Of a DNA stretch of 35,632 bases, positions 23,301 to 31,760 are shown one piece after another. How positions within the stretch are numbered: the stretch's first letter is position 1; each line of letters starts with the position of its first letter. The DNA lies in contig JAISHV010000083.1 in the NCBI GenBank assembly GCA_031262495.1, positions 1 to 35,632 of the forward strand, written 5' to 3'. The stretch comes from Ruminococcus sp. GTDB taxonomy: Bacteria; Bacillota; Clostridia; Oscillospirales; Ruminococcaceae. The notes beneath the pieces are model-generated. The model saw nothing but the letters and a program-made list of their open reading frames with translations, was not told where the DNA came from and searched no databases. Made by a program: the position numbers and the translations under genes.

Positions 23301-23657
23301 AAATGCAGGGTATTTTGCCTGTCTTTTATAGGTTTTTAGCAGTTTCTTTTCATTGAGGTTTTTAATTGCCCGAAACATTACGACACTTGAAATAGCGTCA
23401 GAGGCGTACTTTTTAGATGAATTGCCCGCATTAACGGTAATAGTTTCCGCCAATTTTTTAAAAGAGGAAATTTTTAATAGTCCGCTGTTGAAGAGATTTA
23501 TTCCTAAGCTATTATAGAGCAGATTTTCAAATTCAAATGAAAACTGATCCGGCACGATTGCTAAAACGCGTTTGCCGGATTTGATATCGGCGTAAATCCT
23601 TGAGATTAAAGCAGTGGTTTTACCGCTGCCTACAGCACCGTTAATAAACTGAATCAT
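20343..23657 (-). CDS. addB: ATP-dependent helicase/nuclease subunit B (AddB)
   Basis: An 1104-residue AddB, the partner of AddA. It has an N-terminal ATP-binding motif GAVGSGKTTALI (P-loop near 10-14), an inactivated helicase-like core used for Chi recognition, and a C-terminal RecB-type nuclease (RIIDYKSS near 905). Four cysteines for the [4Fe-4S] staple are visible: one in MQCPFKYFAQDG (near 748) and three in CNFCEFGGIC (near 1063-1072). Typical length for the family is about 1150 residues. It starts 102 bases after the ABC transporter stop, behind a probable terminator. The ribosome site is weak (CGGGA). A promoter was not found with confidence. Confidence 0.97.
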   Translation of the reverse strand: MIQFINGAVGSGKTTALISRIYADIKSGKRVLAIVPDQFSFEFENLLYNSLGINLFNSGLLKISSFKKLAETITVNAGNSSKKYASDAISSVVMFRAIKNLNEKKLLKTYKRQAKYPAFRAKALLTVRELAENRILPEILYNKFKETDKPFAEKMTETALIYAEYLAELEKSGYFDSVTILDDAAKIAKRMGFFRGYEVYADAFSGFTAGETELLKVIFSDAENFTAALSCEAHGTESDEQNEFSPYAPVIFTLKKLKSVCSDLKIIPNEITLDTRPRFKSNDLKIFGDNVLVRTKQPERIYPENIRVFRGRDIYKEAEFAAAQISELTVEQGFCRFCDIIITVQNAEDIAGVFESVFSRFHIPLWIDEKLTITGKTSAVFLLSFLDCLCDGGTDEFLQLFKTGLISGENDESFTDSDINTLEEFLYKNDFQSGMPFEPFFDEIPETMRTAVLPLFEIFSIAAQSNRARDYVKALADVTEKANIKTKLLEKITNETSTDTEVLSGLRQETAAWNLLSELLCDLYGSFSDEDTLTLEEFRDHFKAAVSDCRIKFPRQAADCVTLMSAATARYGNPRCVFVIGANEDILPAKPSRNSLLSDTDLIILSDDNIKIRGSYLEKISEERFAALSAVTAASEKLFISYREADSKGGSMYPSDLVRDALRIFGDSVMITPPSEWFCRTPESAYSMYLTGDNRDNAVKSALKRIPEYSDRINLKHFDKKSITPDNAHKLYGKIIRMSASSLERFMQCPFKYFAQDGLKLYPREKIELTPALKGSAIHFCLQKVGEGIRDKKYSAENKEQVIIDTAQFLDEFYNNTEQMGAKQYKTERFRQGFCKLKKTIDAVALHLVDEFEQSEFRPVEFEYSFGQKDDTEPPFKIGSDIEFRGKVDRIDTWSNGENEYIRIIDYKSSDKTLDFSKIYEGLTLQPFIYIFALTDNSANKFKGDLPAGILYLFAHEQEPKLDRNATDEELSEYSFIPEGAVTDNRDILNAMEEIPNKSKGRFIPVKITASGALDAKSKVLSDDEFKAIREFTIEKVTKAGEEILNGNIDAKPISKVISDHDSCNFCEFGGICGNFPPKEDTVRSYTFSNTAAKQEIINRNFLE

Positions 23658-23680
23658 ATGTTTTCCCGAAAAAGCAAAGA

Positions 23681-23712
23681 AGGATAGTTGAAGTTTAATC
23701 CTCTACTATCCT
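23681..23712 (-). terminator. Probable terminator of the ABC gene
   Basis: AGGATAGT (23681-23688) and ACTATCCT (23705-23712) form an 8-bp stem with a 16-base loop. On the minus strand it is followed by TCTTTGCTTTTTC. It lies between the ABC stop codon and addB. The loop is large and the U-tract interrupted, so read-through into addB is possible. Confidence 0.55.
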
Positions 23713-23759
23713 CCTGTTAAATTATTCTATCTCTTGTGAGTTATTTTGTATTAATAATC

Positions 23760-26444
23760 CTATTCTGTCCGGAGTGCTTCGACAGGGTCTTTTTTTGCTG
23801 CCATCTTCGACGGGAAGAACCCGGCGATAATTGTCAAAATCATACTGATGATAATGAGTCCCACGCCGCCCCAAATCGGCAGTTTAACAAGCCCTGTGAT
23901 ATTTGTCAGTGCTCTCAGTATCATCTCGGCGGGAATACAGAGCAGTATTGTGATACCGATACCGATAGCTCCGGCGGCAAAACCTTCGATAATGGTTTCA
24001 GCCGTGAATACACGCGATACATCGCGTTTTGAAGCACCGATTGAGCGCAGGATACCAATCTCTTTGGTACGCTCAAGCACTGAAATATATGTGATAATCC
24101 CGATCATAATGCTTGATACGACCAGTGAAATAGATACGAATGAAATCAAACCGTACGTCACCATATTAACGATAGTTGTAACAGAACTCATCATAAGCCC
24201 CATAATGTCGGTATAATGAATGATATATTGATCGTTTCCGGCGGTTTCCTGTGCGGTGTTGTAGTCGCTTATGAAGGTTTCTACTTCTTCTTTGCTGTCA
24301 TAATTTGCCGGGTAGATATTAATCCCTGTGGGGGATGATAAATCCACTACGCCGAGTTTTGTGAGGTTGCTGTCGTAGGTAGCTGTCGTATTCGCGGAGG
24401 ACATCATCATACTTTGAAATTGTGAAACTATGTCAGATTCTGTCATCATTCCGGCTGCAATCGCCTGATCGGCTTGTGCAATTTGAGCTTCTGCCTGCTC
24501 TCTTACACCGTCGGGGAGGGTTGCGATATACGCTTTTACATCGTCCATTGTGAGTTGTTTTTCGCCTATGTCAAATGCCATTCCCGTGAAAATATCCTTG
24601 TCCTTGTCAGCTTCTTGTTCTTTTACTATTTCAGAAGCATTTATATGTTCAATAACGAAATCGCGCAAGGATGAATTATAAGCGACAGCACCAGCTATAG
24701 AAGTTGTAGCCGCATTTTCGTCAGGGCGGATAATACCCGAAATCTTTAAATCGGGGGCATTATTGACAAGATTCTTCATGAAATCTTCGTCACGGCTTTT
24801 ATCAACCCATATGCCTTGTTCGTTTTTCTCGTAATAGTCGGTGTTGAAAATGAGTTTAAAGTTAGTGGAAAGTAATTCATCGTATGTGAAATCGTCTCTT
24901 TCGGATGCCTCAAATTCTTCGATACGCTCTTTGCTCAAGCCCTCCGCTGTCATCATATCTTTTTGAATGGCGGTGAAATTATCCTCATTAAGTAATCCGA
25001 GTGAATAAAGCACCATATCGCTTATTTCATTGGTGTCATTTACAACAAGCATAATTTCGTTATAATCATCAGCCCATTCGCCCGCTACTACGTCATATTG
25101 GTTTTGAATGAGTTCAGTATTTGAGAGCATCTGCGACCACAGCGACATATTAAACATCGACGCATACGAACCGAGCATAGCCGGATCCATTCCGCCGTAC
25201 ATCATCTGTGTTAACGCTTCGTTCGGGTTTACTTTATAAACGCCGTCGGCTGTATCAGCCGAATAAACTTGGATATTCAGATTATACTGATATTCAATAT
25301 CGTTTGTATGTTCTTTGAGGGTGTCCCCTGACGGGCTGTCGATATAATCCTTAAAGCGTTTTAAGTCGTTTTTGGTTTCGGACGCCGTAAAGAGCTGAAG
25401 CATTTTTGCCGCAACTTTATTTGTATAAATCTTATCAAGCGGGCGTTCCGCTTCTTCTTCCGACTGTATTCCCTGCATTTCCTGCAACATTGACGTCATA
25501 TCCATAGTGGTATTTGTGATCTGAATGGGGTAAGTCGAAAGCGTGTCGGATTCCATTTGGTCAATGTAATTCTGAATACCGTGTGAGAGCGACAAGATCA
25601 AAGCAATCCCGATAATACCGATTGAACCTGCAAACGCTGTTAGGAACGTACGTCCTTTCTTTGTCATAAGGTTATTCATCGAGAGGGATAATGCCGTCGC
25701 AAATGACATGGATTTCTTTTTCTTGCGCTTTTTGGATTTTTCAGAAGCTTTTTTGTCTTCGTCGGCGTTATAAGGGTTTGAGTCGTCTGTAACCTTACCG
25801 TCAAGCAGACGAACAATCCTTGAGGAATATTTTTCCGCTAAGTCGCCGTTATGCGTAACCATTATAATCAGACGGTCTTTTGAAATATCTTTCAAGATGT
25901 CCATTATTTGAACCGATGTTTCGGAATCTAAAGCACCTGTAGGTTCATCCGCAAGGATAATAGACGGGTTATTAACAAGCGCACGGGCAATTGCCACACG
26001 CTGCATCTGTCCGCCCGACATTTGTGTGGGCTTTTTACGGAGTTGGTCGCCGAGTCCTACCTTTTCAAGAGCTTCTGTAGCGCGGCGGCGGCGTTCTTCT
26101 TTTGAAACGCCCGCCAGTGTCATAGCTAATTCTACATTTGATAAAACGGTTTGGTGTGAAATCAGATTGTAGCTTTGGAAAACAAAGCCTATCGAGTTAT
26201 TGCGGTAGATATCCCAGTCAACGTCTTTATATTCTTTGGTTGATGTACCGTTAATAATAAGGTCGCCGCTTGTATAGCGGTCAAGCCCGCCGATTATGTT
26301 TAAAAGCGTGGTTTTCCCGCAGCCGGACTGACCTAAAACAGATACAAATTCGGATTGTCTGAAATCAAGGCTGACACCTTTGAGAGCATCTATCTTTGTA
26401 TCGCCTACGGTATATTGTTTTACTATATTTTTAAGTTGAAGCAA
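23760..26444 (-). CDS. Fused ABC ATPase-permease of the MacB/FtsX type
   Basis: An 894-residue protein with the ATPase at the N-terminus: Walker [10 protein letters not shown] (38-46), a Q-loop near FQSYNL (89-94), signature [14 protein letters not shown] (142-155), Walker [13 protein letters not shown] (162-173) and switch MVTHN. A Lys-rich linker ([14 protein letters not shown], about 230-243) leads to a first membrane span (about 262-290), a large extracytoplasmic region of about 460 residues (290-750), and three C-terminal spans in an FtsX/MacB-like permease domain ending [16 protein letters not shown]. Such proteins dimerise and use mechanotransmission to move peptides, antibiotics or lipoproteins. 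Translation starts at TTG: the conserved [11 protein letters not shown] start and GGGGGA six to ten bases upstream leave no ATG alternative. It has no partner adaptor gene nearby, so it may act alone in a Gram-positive envelope. Confidence 0.93.
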   Translation of the reverse strand: MLQLKNIVKQYTVGDTKIDALKGVSLDFRQSEFVSVLGQSGCGKTTLLNIIGGLDRYTSGDLIINGTSTKEYKDVDWDIYRNNSIGFVFQSYNLISHQTVLSNVELAMTLAGVSKEERRRRATEALEKVGLGDQLRKKPTQMSGGQMQRVAIARALVNNPSIILADEPTGALDSETSVQIMDILKDISKDRLIIMVTHNGDLAEKYSSRIVRLLDGKVTDDSNPYNADEDKKASEKSKKRKKKKSMSFATALSLSMNNLMTKKGRTFLTAFAGSIGIIGIALILSLSHGIQNYIDQMESDTLSTYPIQITNTTMDMTSMLQEMQGIQSEEEAERPLDKIYTNKVAAKMLQLFTASETKNDLKRFKDYIDSPSGDTLKEHTNDIEYQYNLNIQVYSADTADGVYKVNPNEALTQMMYGGMDPAMLGSYASMFNMSLWSQMLSNTELIQNQYDVVAGEWADDYNEIMLVVNDTNEISDMVLYSLGLLNEDNFTAIQKDMMTAEGLSKERIEEFEASERDDFTYDELLSTNFKLIFNTDYYEKNEQGIWVDKSRDEDFMKNLVNNAPDLKISGIIRPDENAATTSIAGAVAYNSSLRDFVIEHINASEIVKEQEADKDKDIFTGMAFDIGEKQLTMDDVKAYIATLPDGVREQAEAQIAQADQAIAAGMMTESDIVSQFQSMMMSSANTTATYDSNLTKLGVVDLSSPTGINIYPANYDSKEEVETFISDYNTAQETAGNDQYIIHYTDIMGLMMSSVTTIVNMVTYGLISFVSISLVVSSIMIGIITYISVLERTKEIGILRSIGASKRDVSRVFTAETIIEGFAAGAIGIGITILLCIPAEMILRALTNITGLVKLPIWGGVGLIIISMILTIIAGFFPSKMAAKKDPVEALRTE

Positions 26445-26492
26445 TTACTTTTCCCCCGAGATTTATTTGCCGGTTTTATATTTCAAAAAAAA

Positions 26493-26501
26493 AGTATACC
26501 A
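26493..26501 (-). promoter_or_regulatory. Extended -10 promoter for the ABC gene
   Basis: On the minus strand TGGTATACT (hexamer 26498-26493) matches an extended -10, and no good -35 exists at the expected distance. The surrounding ATGGTATACTT string is identical to that upstream of oadG. The start would lie about 40 bases before the TTG codon. Confidence 0.4.
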
Positions 26502-26572
26502 TAAAAATGTGTATTTCATGTGAAAATTAAATGAATTATTTGACTTTTTAGAAATTATTAAGGATTTTATTA

Positions 26573-26601
26573 TTGACTTTTTCCAAAAATTCTGTTAAAC
26601 T
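26573..26601 (+). promoter_or_regulatory. Candidate promoter of the family-5 binding-protein gene
   Basis: TTGACT (26573-26578) and TAAACT (26596-26601) are 17 bases apart, directly before the ATG at 26609. If real, transcription would begin about at the start codon and the mRNA would be leaderless. The conflicting reading is that the first TTG is itself a start codon served by AAGGA (26560-26563 region) nine bases upstream, in which case this promoter match is accidental. Confidence 0.35.
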
Positions 26602-26608
26602 TAAAAAT

Positions 26609-28180
26609 ATGAAAAGTATGAAAAGATTTTTGTCAATACTTCTGATTCTCTTATTGTTTGTATCATGCAGTCAAAGCGACGGCTTAGGGTATACATTTAA
26701 AACGGATATTTCGGATAACCCGAAAAACCTTGACCCTCAGCTTGCTACAGACATTTACAGTAAAAATATCATTAAAAACACATTCAGAGGGCTTTTAAAG
26801 CTGACTGAAACAGGTGCTGCCGTTCCTGACTGCGCTGAGTCTTTTGAGATGTCGCCGGATTCGCTCGTGTATACGTTTACACTTTTTCCGGATATATATT
26901 GGATGAGCCAAAGCGGATATGAAGCCAATCTCACAGCATATGATTTTGAGTATGCTTTCAAGCGAATTTTTGATACGTCAAACGCTTCACCCTATGCGGA
27001 TGAACTCATTTGTATAAAAAACGCCGCAGAAATTATTCAGGGGATAAAATCCCCCGATGAATTAGCCGTTAAGGCACTTTCGGACACTGTGCTTGAGATT
27101 ACACTTGAATATCCGTACTGGAATTTTACGGAGCTTCTGACAGAGACATATACAATGCCTTGTAATGAAACTTTCTTTAAGTCAACTAAGGGGCGGTATG
27201 GTTTGCATTTTGAGACGACTTGTTCAAACGGGTATTTTTATATTTCAGATTGGAATTATGACCCATATTGGAATAATAACTATCTGACACTGATAAAAAA
27301 TCCGCTCAATGTCACAAATTCTCCTGTTGCGCCCTATTCTGTCAAATATAATATCCGTGATGTAAACGAAAGCATTGCCCTTGAAGCGGGTGAATCAGAC
27401 CTTTATATTGCCGATAACTATAATGAGAAACTCTTTTCAAGGGCGACTTATAAACAGTTTCAGACAAAAACCTACGGTATTTCAGCGAACGAAGCTTCTG
27501 TCGATGAGGGGATTTTCAAGCAGATTTATAATGCCGTTTTAGCCTGTGATTTAGGGGAACTCCCGACACAGTTACAGCGCGGATATGGAATAATTCCGCC
27601 GGCTGTTACGCTCACGGGGAAAAGCTTCCGCGAGATGTCGGGGGATAATGTTTTCTATAATTCGGCTTTGAAGAATATAACAGAACTTACAGACGAAGAA
27701 AAACAACAAAACGCCGAAGCGGCGGGCGACATACGTCTTACGGTGAGTGATGATTTCCCGGCTGTAAATAAACTTTACGATTTAGCAGATTACTTGTTGA
27801 AGAATTTAGGTATTACGATATTTATTGAATCGGTATCAAAAGCAGAGTATGACTTAATAGTAGCTGAAAACCGATATGATTTGCTGATGACAGAACTCTC
27901 CCCTGCCGAAAATTCTCCCGAATCATTTTTTGAGGTTTTCGCTTTAAACGGGCGTTCGTCCGCCATAGCAGAGGGTATGGTTGAAGCGGCTTTCAAAGCC
28001 TCAACCCTCGGTGAAGCGGTAAAGCTTTATTCTCAGGCGGAGACGGCTATTTTACAGAACGCGTGGTTTATACCGCTCTGTTACGGATGTGAATATCTTG
28101 TATACGACCGTAGTTTAGACGGAATTATATTTATTCCATTTTCAGATGAGATTATTTTTAAGGATGTAAAGAGGTTTTAG
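26609..28180 (+). CDS. Extracellular solute-binding lipoprotein, family 5 (oligopeptide/nickel type)
   Basis: A lipoprotein of about 523 residues. The signal peptide MKSMKRFLSILLILLLFVSC ends in a lipobox with Cys20 for lipid attachment, so the protein should sit on the outer face of the membrane. The mature part has the DPP/OppA pattern: DNPKNLDPQLATDIYSKNIIKN near the N-terminus, FRGLLKLTETGAAVPDCAESFEMS, LTAYDFEYAFKRIFD, and a C-terminal AFKASTLGEAVKLYSQAETAIL. Family 5 proteins bind oligopeptides, dipeptides, nickel chelates or other solutes. No permease or ATPase of the Opp/Dpp type is adjacent, so the partner is unknown. The start is ambiguous: ATG 26609 gives a normal signal peptide, ATG 26618 is close behind, and TTG 26573 has the better ribosome site but adds 12 residues. 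Confidence 0.85.
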   Translation: MKSMKRFLSILLILLLFVSCSQSDGLGYTFKTDISDNPKNLDPQLATDIYSKNIIKNTFRGLLKLTETGAAVPDCAESFEMSPDSLVYTFTLFPDIYWMSQSGYEANLTAYDFEYAFKRIFDTSNASPYADELICIKNAAEIIQGIKSPDELAVKALSDTVLEITLEYPYWNFTELLTETYTMPCNETFFKSTKGRYGLHFETTCSNGYFYISDWNYDPYWNNNYLTLIKNPLNVTNSPVAPYSVKYNIRDVNESIALEAGESDLYIADNYNEKLFSRATYKQFQTKTYGISANEASVDEGIFKQIYNAVLACDLGELPTQLQRGYGIIPPAVTLTGKSFREMSGDNVFYNSALKNITELTDEEKQQNAEAAGDIRLTVSDDFPAVNKLYDLADYLLKNLGITIFIESVSKAEYDLIVAENRYDLLMTELSPAENSPESFFEVFALNGRSSAIAEGMVEAAFKASTLGEAVKLYSQAETAILQNAWFIPLCYGCEYLVYDRSLDGIIFIPFSDEIIFKDVKRF

Positions 28181-28202
28181 TTTGTTATTACATTTAAATA
28201 AA

Positions 28203-28232
28203 AACGCCCGATCGGAAATCCAATCGGGCGTT
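28203..28232. terminator. Bidirectional terminator between convergent binding-protein genes
   Basis: AACGCCCGAT (28203-28212) pairs perfectly with ATCGGGCGTT (28223-28232); GG and CC in the loop can pair further. On the minus strand TTTTATTTAAATG follows, a good tract for the gene at 28257; on the plus strand GTTATTTG follows, weaker, for the gene ending at 28180. Confidence 0.85.
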
Positions 28233-28256
28233 GTTATTTGAAAGATTTAGTCTGAC

Positions 28257-29756
28257 TTATGCGAGTTGGTTTTGCATTTTAACGTTGAGTTCGTCAACAA
28301 GCATTATAAGCACTTCTGCCAATTCGGAGCGGGTTGTAGCCCAGTCTGCACCGTGGTATGAGCTTCTGATACCGGCGCCGTTGCCGCCTGCGTATGTTAA
28401 GCTGTTGATATCTTGTGATGAACCCGGAGCAAAGTCAACTACAGGGTTAGCCGCAGCTGCTGCATTGATTTCGGATCTTGCTTGGATAAATTCATCTGTC
28501 CAGCCGTAGTCTGAACGCTGCTGACGTTGTTCGATAGCATCAAGCTCAGGCATTTGACTTGCGATAAGGTGGCATAATACGTATGCTGCAACGCCTTCGG
28601 GGTTTGCGCCGCCCTTGAGGAGCGTATAGCTTTCAACTTTCGCGCTCATGTAGTTCGGTGAACCTGCGGGCGACGGAACGGGAACGAGACCTACATCGTC
28701 CGGCTCAAGTTCGCTGTCCCACAAATCGGAAGCCATTTCAAAGTTATAGATACCGTCAAGGTAGAAGAGTTGTTTACCTTGACCTAAATATGACGGATAC
28801 TCTGTGCCGTTAGCCTGATAGGGCTGACCTTGTACTATTAAATCTTCATTAAAGAGTTCGGTACCGAAATTCATAGCCTTTTCGACGATGGGGTCATTGA
28901 TATTACATACGAGATTGCCGTCTTTCATCCCAACCATCGGAACACCTGCCGAGAGGAATAAAGCTTTCTCAAGAGCGAATCCGTCAAGACCGAATTGGTC
29001 ATTCTCGGAATCTACATAGTCTTTAAGTGATGCCTTAAATGTATCCCAGTTCCATTCGCCTGCTTTCCATTGTTCATACGGATCTTCAAGACCGAATTCA
29101 TCAATGGTAGCTTTGCTGTAATACGTAACGTATTCGGGGTTAACAGCATAAACGAAAGCATAGTGCTGACTGCCGAATTTAAAGAGCTCCATAGCTTCTC
29201 TCGTTTTATCCCACAGAGGATCGGAGAGGTCGATATAAGGGTCAACTGCTTCAAACTGACCGTTTATAACGCCGTTCGGGTAGTTGTCTTGGTCGTCGCC
29301 GGGCCAGAAGTCAATACCTTCACCGCCGTTTACATATGTAGAGAGGTCTGTAAAACGTGCTTCATATGTCGTGCTGTACCATTTAATGGAACCATTATAT
29401 TTTTCCTGAAATAAAAGTAAGGGCGGTTTCGCTGCCTGACCTTGGTCGTTAGGGTTTTTATCATATGAAGCGAGCCATTTAATTTCGTTGCTCGCAAGCT
29501 CAATATCGGGGAGCTTTGCCGCCGCATTCTCAATAATTGTTTTTTCATCAGCCAAAACTTCTGTGGATACAACAGCAACCGTAGCTCTGGTTGTAGTAGC
29601 GGCAGTCGTTTCATCACCGGGCGCGGCGGTTGTTGTTTCGCCGGCAACATTAGTGCCTGTGGCTCCGCCGGTTTCCGTTGCATCGTTACAAGCCGCCATT
29701 GAAGCAGCAAGCGACAGTGCTAACACACCCGCGAATACTTTCTTTAGTTTTTTCAT
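28257..29756 (-). CDS. Extracellular solute-binding lipoprotein, family 1 (sugar type)
   Basis: A 499-residue lipoprotein. The signal peptide MKKLKKVFAGVLALSLAASM ends in AAC, with Cys23 as lipidation site. A Thr/Ala/Gly-rich linker (about 28-60, e.g. TTTAAPGDETTAATTTRATV) separates it from the folded domain, which has YVNGGEGIDFWPGDDQDNYPNG, AVDPYIDLSDPLWD, an AKVESYTLLKGGANPEG segment and other family-1 ABC binding-protein features; family 1 usually binds oligosaccharides. The expected sugar permease genes are absent from both sides, so it is orphan here. GGAGG is 14 bases upstream of the ATG, an unusually long spacing. A strong promoter lies at 29811-29839. The ligand cannot be read from sequence. 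Confidence 0.88.
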   Translation of the reverse strand: MKKLKKVFAGVLALSLAASMAACNDATETGGATGTNVAGETTTAAPGDETTAATTTRATVAVVSTEVLADEKTIIENAAAKLPDIELASNEIKWLASYDKNPNDQGQAAKPPLLLFQEKYNGSIKWYSTTYEARFTDLSTYVNGGEGIDFWPGDDQDNYPNGVINGQFEAVDPYIDLSDPLWDKTREAMELFKFGSQHYAFVYAVNPEYVTYYSKATIDEFGLEDPYEQWKAGEWNWDTFKASLKDYVDSENDQFGLDGFALEKALFLSAGVPMVGMKDGNLVCNINDPIVEKAMNFGTELFNEDLIVQGQPYQANGTEYPSYLGQGKQLFYLDGIYNFEMASDLWDSELEPDDVGLVPVPSPAGSPNYMSAKVESYTLLKGGANPEGVAAYVLCHLIASQMPELDAIEQRQQRSDYGWTDEFIQARSEINAAAAANPVVDFAPGSSQDINSLTYAGGNGAGIRSSYHGADWATTRSELAEVLIMLVDELNVKMQNQLA

Positions 29757-29810
29757 ATAAAAAATATTTTCCTCCGTAAAATTTTATTCGGTATGTAACC
29801 GATTAACTTT

Positions 29811-29839
29811 ATTATATCACAAACTTTAAAATTTGTAAA
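29811..29839 (-). promoter_or_regulatory. Promoter of the family-1 binding-protein gene
   Basis: On the minus strand TTTACA (29839-29834) and perfect TATAAT (29816-29811) are separated by 17 bases. The leader is about 48 bases. The next 200 bases toward rimP are very A+T-rich (over 80 per cent by eye) and show no gene. Confidence 0.75.
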
Positions 29840-30055
29840 TATCTATTTTATACATTTAAAAACGATTACTTTTGTGCAAGTTCCACAAACATTTTTGCTA
29901 TTTCTGTACGTAAACGTTTAAGATTGCACAAATGATATAAATAATTTGTAAATTTATTTTTGTAATAGTATTTATGTAATTCATAAATGATTATTTTTAC
30001 ATTTTTAGTAATTAATAAACTTTAAAAATAAATTGAATTTTTTTTCAAAAAAGGC

Positions 30056-30084
30056 TTGCAATTTAAAAACTTATGTGTTATAAT
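30056..30084 (+). promoter_or_regulatory. Promoter of the rimP-nusA-infB operon
   Basis: TTGCAA (30056-30061), a 17-base spacer and perfect TATAAT (30079-30084). Predicted start near 30091, giving a 77-base leader that contains the hairpin at 30108-30131. Confidence 0.85.
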
Positions 30085-30107
30085 AAGTTGTCACAATAAA
30101 ATCATCA

Positions 30108-30137
30108 AAAGACCGGCTAATTCCGGTCTTTCGTTTT
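30108..30137 (+). terminator. Attenuator-like hairpin in the rimP leader
   Basis: AAAGACCGG (30108-30116) pairs perfectly with CCGGTCTTT (30123-30131), a 9-bp stem with loop CTAATT, followed by CGTTTTG. It lies only about 17 bases after the predicted transcription start and 36 bases before the rimP start codon, so it sits inside the operon leader. A Rho-independent terminator here would act as an attenuator. NusA is known to promote intrinsic termination at weak sites in Bacillus, so feedback by the operon's own NusA is a reasonable hypothesis. Confidence 0.6.
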
Positions 30138-30167
30138 GTGTGTCGGTATGTGAAATGGAGTACAGTG

Positions 30168-30653
30168 ATGGCGCAAAAAGTAAATAACACTGTCTCAAAG
30201 ATTTATGCGGCGGCAGAACCTATTGCAAAATCTTTGGGGCTGACTATATGGGATATAGTATATGAAAAAGAGGGCTCACTGTGGTATTTAAGGGTATATA
30301 TCGAAAAACCCGGCAGTATTTTAACTATAGAAGACTGTGAAAATATGACGCGCCCGCTTGATAAAAAGTTAGATGAGCTTGACCCTATTGATACACAATA
30401 TATATTGGAAGTCAGTTCCCCCGGGCTTGGACGGAAACTGACACGCCCCGAACACTTTAAACGCTTTTTAGGTGAAACAGTAAAGGTAAGGTTCATACGT
30501 GAGACAGACGGATTTAAGGAATTAGACGGTATACTGACGGAATTCTCGGATAACGAAATTACGGTTTTAAGCCCTGAACCTAAAAAAATAACGCTGAGTA
30601 AGACAGCTTTTGTTAAATTAACCGACGATGAAAATCTATTTGATGAATCGTAA
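30168..30653 (+). CDS. rimP: Ribosome maturation factor RimP
   Basis: A 161-residue RimP, needed for maturation of the 30S subunit. Typical features: N-terminal AEPIAKSLGLTIWDIVYEKEGSLWYLRVYIEKPG, IEDCENMTRPLDKKLDELDPI, YILEVSSPGLGRKLTRPEHF and a C-terminal SH3-like domain around VKVRFIRETDGFKELDGILTEF. The ATG at 30168 has GGAG with seven-base spacing; an in-frame upstream codon at 30138 has no ribosome site and begins inside the attenuator tail, so the shorter form is chosen. First gene of the canonical operon. Confidence 0.95.
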   Translation: MAQKVNNTVSKIYAAAEPIAKSLGLTIWDIVYEKEGSLWYLRVYIEKPGSILTIEDCENMTRPLDKKLDELDPIDTQYILEVSSPGLGRKLTRPEHFKRFLGETVKVRFIRETDGFKELDGILTEFSDNEITVLSPEPKKITLSKTAFVKLTDDENLFDES

Positions 30654-30674
30654 TTTTACGGAGGAATCACCCAA

Positions 30675-31757
30675 ATGAAGAAAAAACAGAGCGGGGTACA
30701 GCCTGTTGACCCCAAGATAGAGCTTTTTGCGGCACTCGGTGCGCTTGCCGACAGTTACGGTATTGACCTTAATTCACTGTGCGAGAAGATGGAACAAGGT
30801 CTTTTGGCGGCTGTCAGAAAAGAATACCCCGATTGTGATGATTTTACGGCGTCGATTTCACCGTCTGAGAATAAATTCGAGGTATGTGTTCTGCGGACTG
30901 TGGTTGATGATGAACCGATTGATATAAATGAGATTAATATCGAAGAAGCGGTTACGATTGTACCCGATTGTCAGCTCGGCGACAGAGTGCCGTTTCCGCT
31001 GCCTGTTGAGAAACTGGGCAGGGTTGCCGCTATGCAGACAAAACAATCACTCAAACGCGATATCAGAGAATTTGAACGCGATAAAATCCTTAATGAATTC
31101 TCCGACAAAGAACAAACACTTGTCACCGGTTTTGTAAATACAATTGACCCGGCTAATATGGGTGCAATGATTACCATTGATAAAACAGATGTGTTTTTGT
31201 CGCGCAATGACCAAATCCCGGGCGAACGCCTCAAAGAGGGGTCTCCTATACTGGTCTATGTCGCAGGGATTTCAAATCCCGACAAAAAACCTCAAGTAAA
31301 GATTACCCGAAGTTCAAAGGAATTTGTACAAAAGCTTTTTGAACGTGAAATCCCCGAGATAGCGGACGGGACGGTTGAGATTAAGGCTGTATCAAGAGAA
31401 GCGGGAGCAATGTCAAAAGTTGCCGTTTACAGTGAAAACCCCGATGTTGACGCTGTGGGTGCTTGTATCGGGCGTGAAAGTACACGTATAAACAGTATAC
31501 TCCGTGAACTCCGCAATGAGCGTGTCGATATAATTAACTGGAACGAGGACCCGGCAGTGTTTGCGGCTAATGCCCTCTCCCCTGCTCAGGTTATTTCCGT
31601 TGAAGTTACGGAAAATGAAAACGAACGCGTGTGTACGGTTACAGTTCCGAATAATCAATTATCGCTCGCTATCGGGAAAAAAGGACAGAACGCTAAAGTT
31701 GCGGCACGTCTGACGGGTTATAAGATTGATATTAAGCCGGAAGTCCCGACTGAATAA
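30675..31757 (+). CDS. nusA: Transcription termination/antitermination factor NusA
   Basis: A 360-residue NusA, without the C-terminal acidic repeats of the E. coli protein, as usual in Firmicutes. Domain order: N-terminal RNA-polymerase-binding domain (about 10-135), S1 domain (about 140-210, with EQTLVTGFVNTIDPANMGAMI), KH1 (about 240-290, VDAVGACIGRESTRINSILREL) and KH2 (about 310-355, TVPNNQLSLAIGKKGQNAKVAARLTGYKIDI). It binds polymerase and nascent RNA and controls pausing, termination and antitermination. GGAGG nine bases upstream of the ATG supports the start. The stop at 31757 is directly followed by three 71-bp tandem repeats. Confidence 0.97.
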   Translation: MKKKQSGVQPVDPKIELFAALGALADSYGIDLNSLCEKMEQGLLAAVRKEYPDCDDFTASISPSENKFEVCVLRTVVDDEPIDINEINIEEAVTIVPDCQLGDRVPFPLPVEKLGRVAAMQTKQSLKRDIREFERDKILNEFSDKEQTLVTGFVNTIDPANMGAMITIDKTDVFLSRNDQIPGERLKEGSPILVYVAGISNPDKKPQVKITRSSKEFVQKLFEREIPEIADGTVEIKAVSREAGAMSKVAVYSENPDVDAVGACIGRESTRINSILRELRNERVDIINWNEDPAVFAANALSPAQVISVEVTENENERVCTVTVPNNQLSLAIGKKGQNAKVAARLTGYKIDIKPEVPTE

Positions 31758-31760
31758 TTT

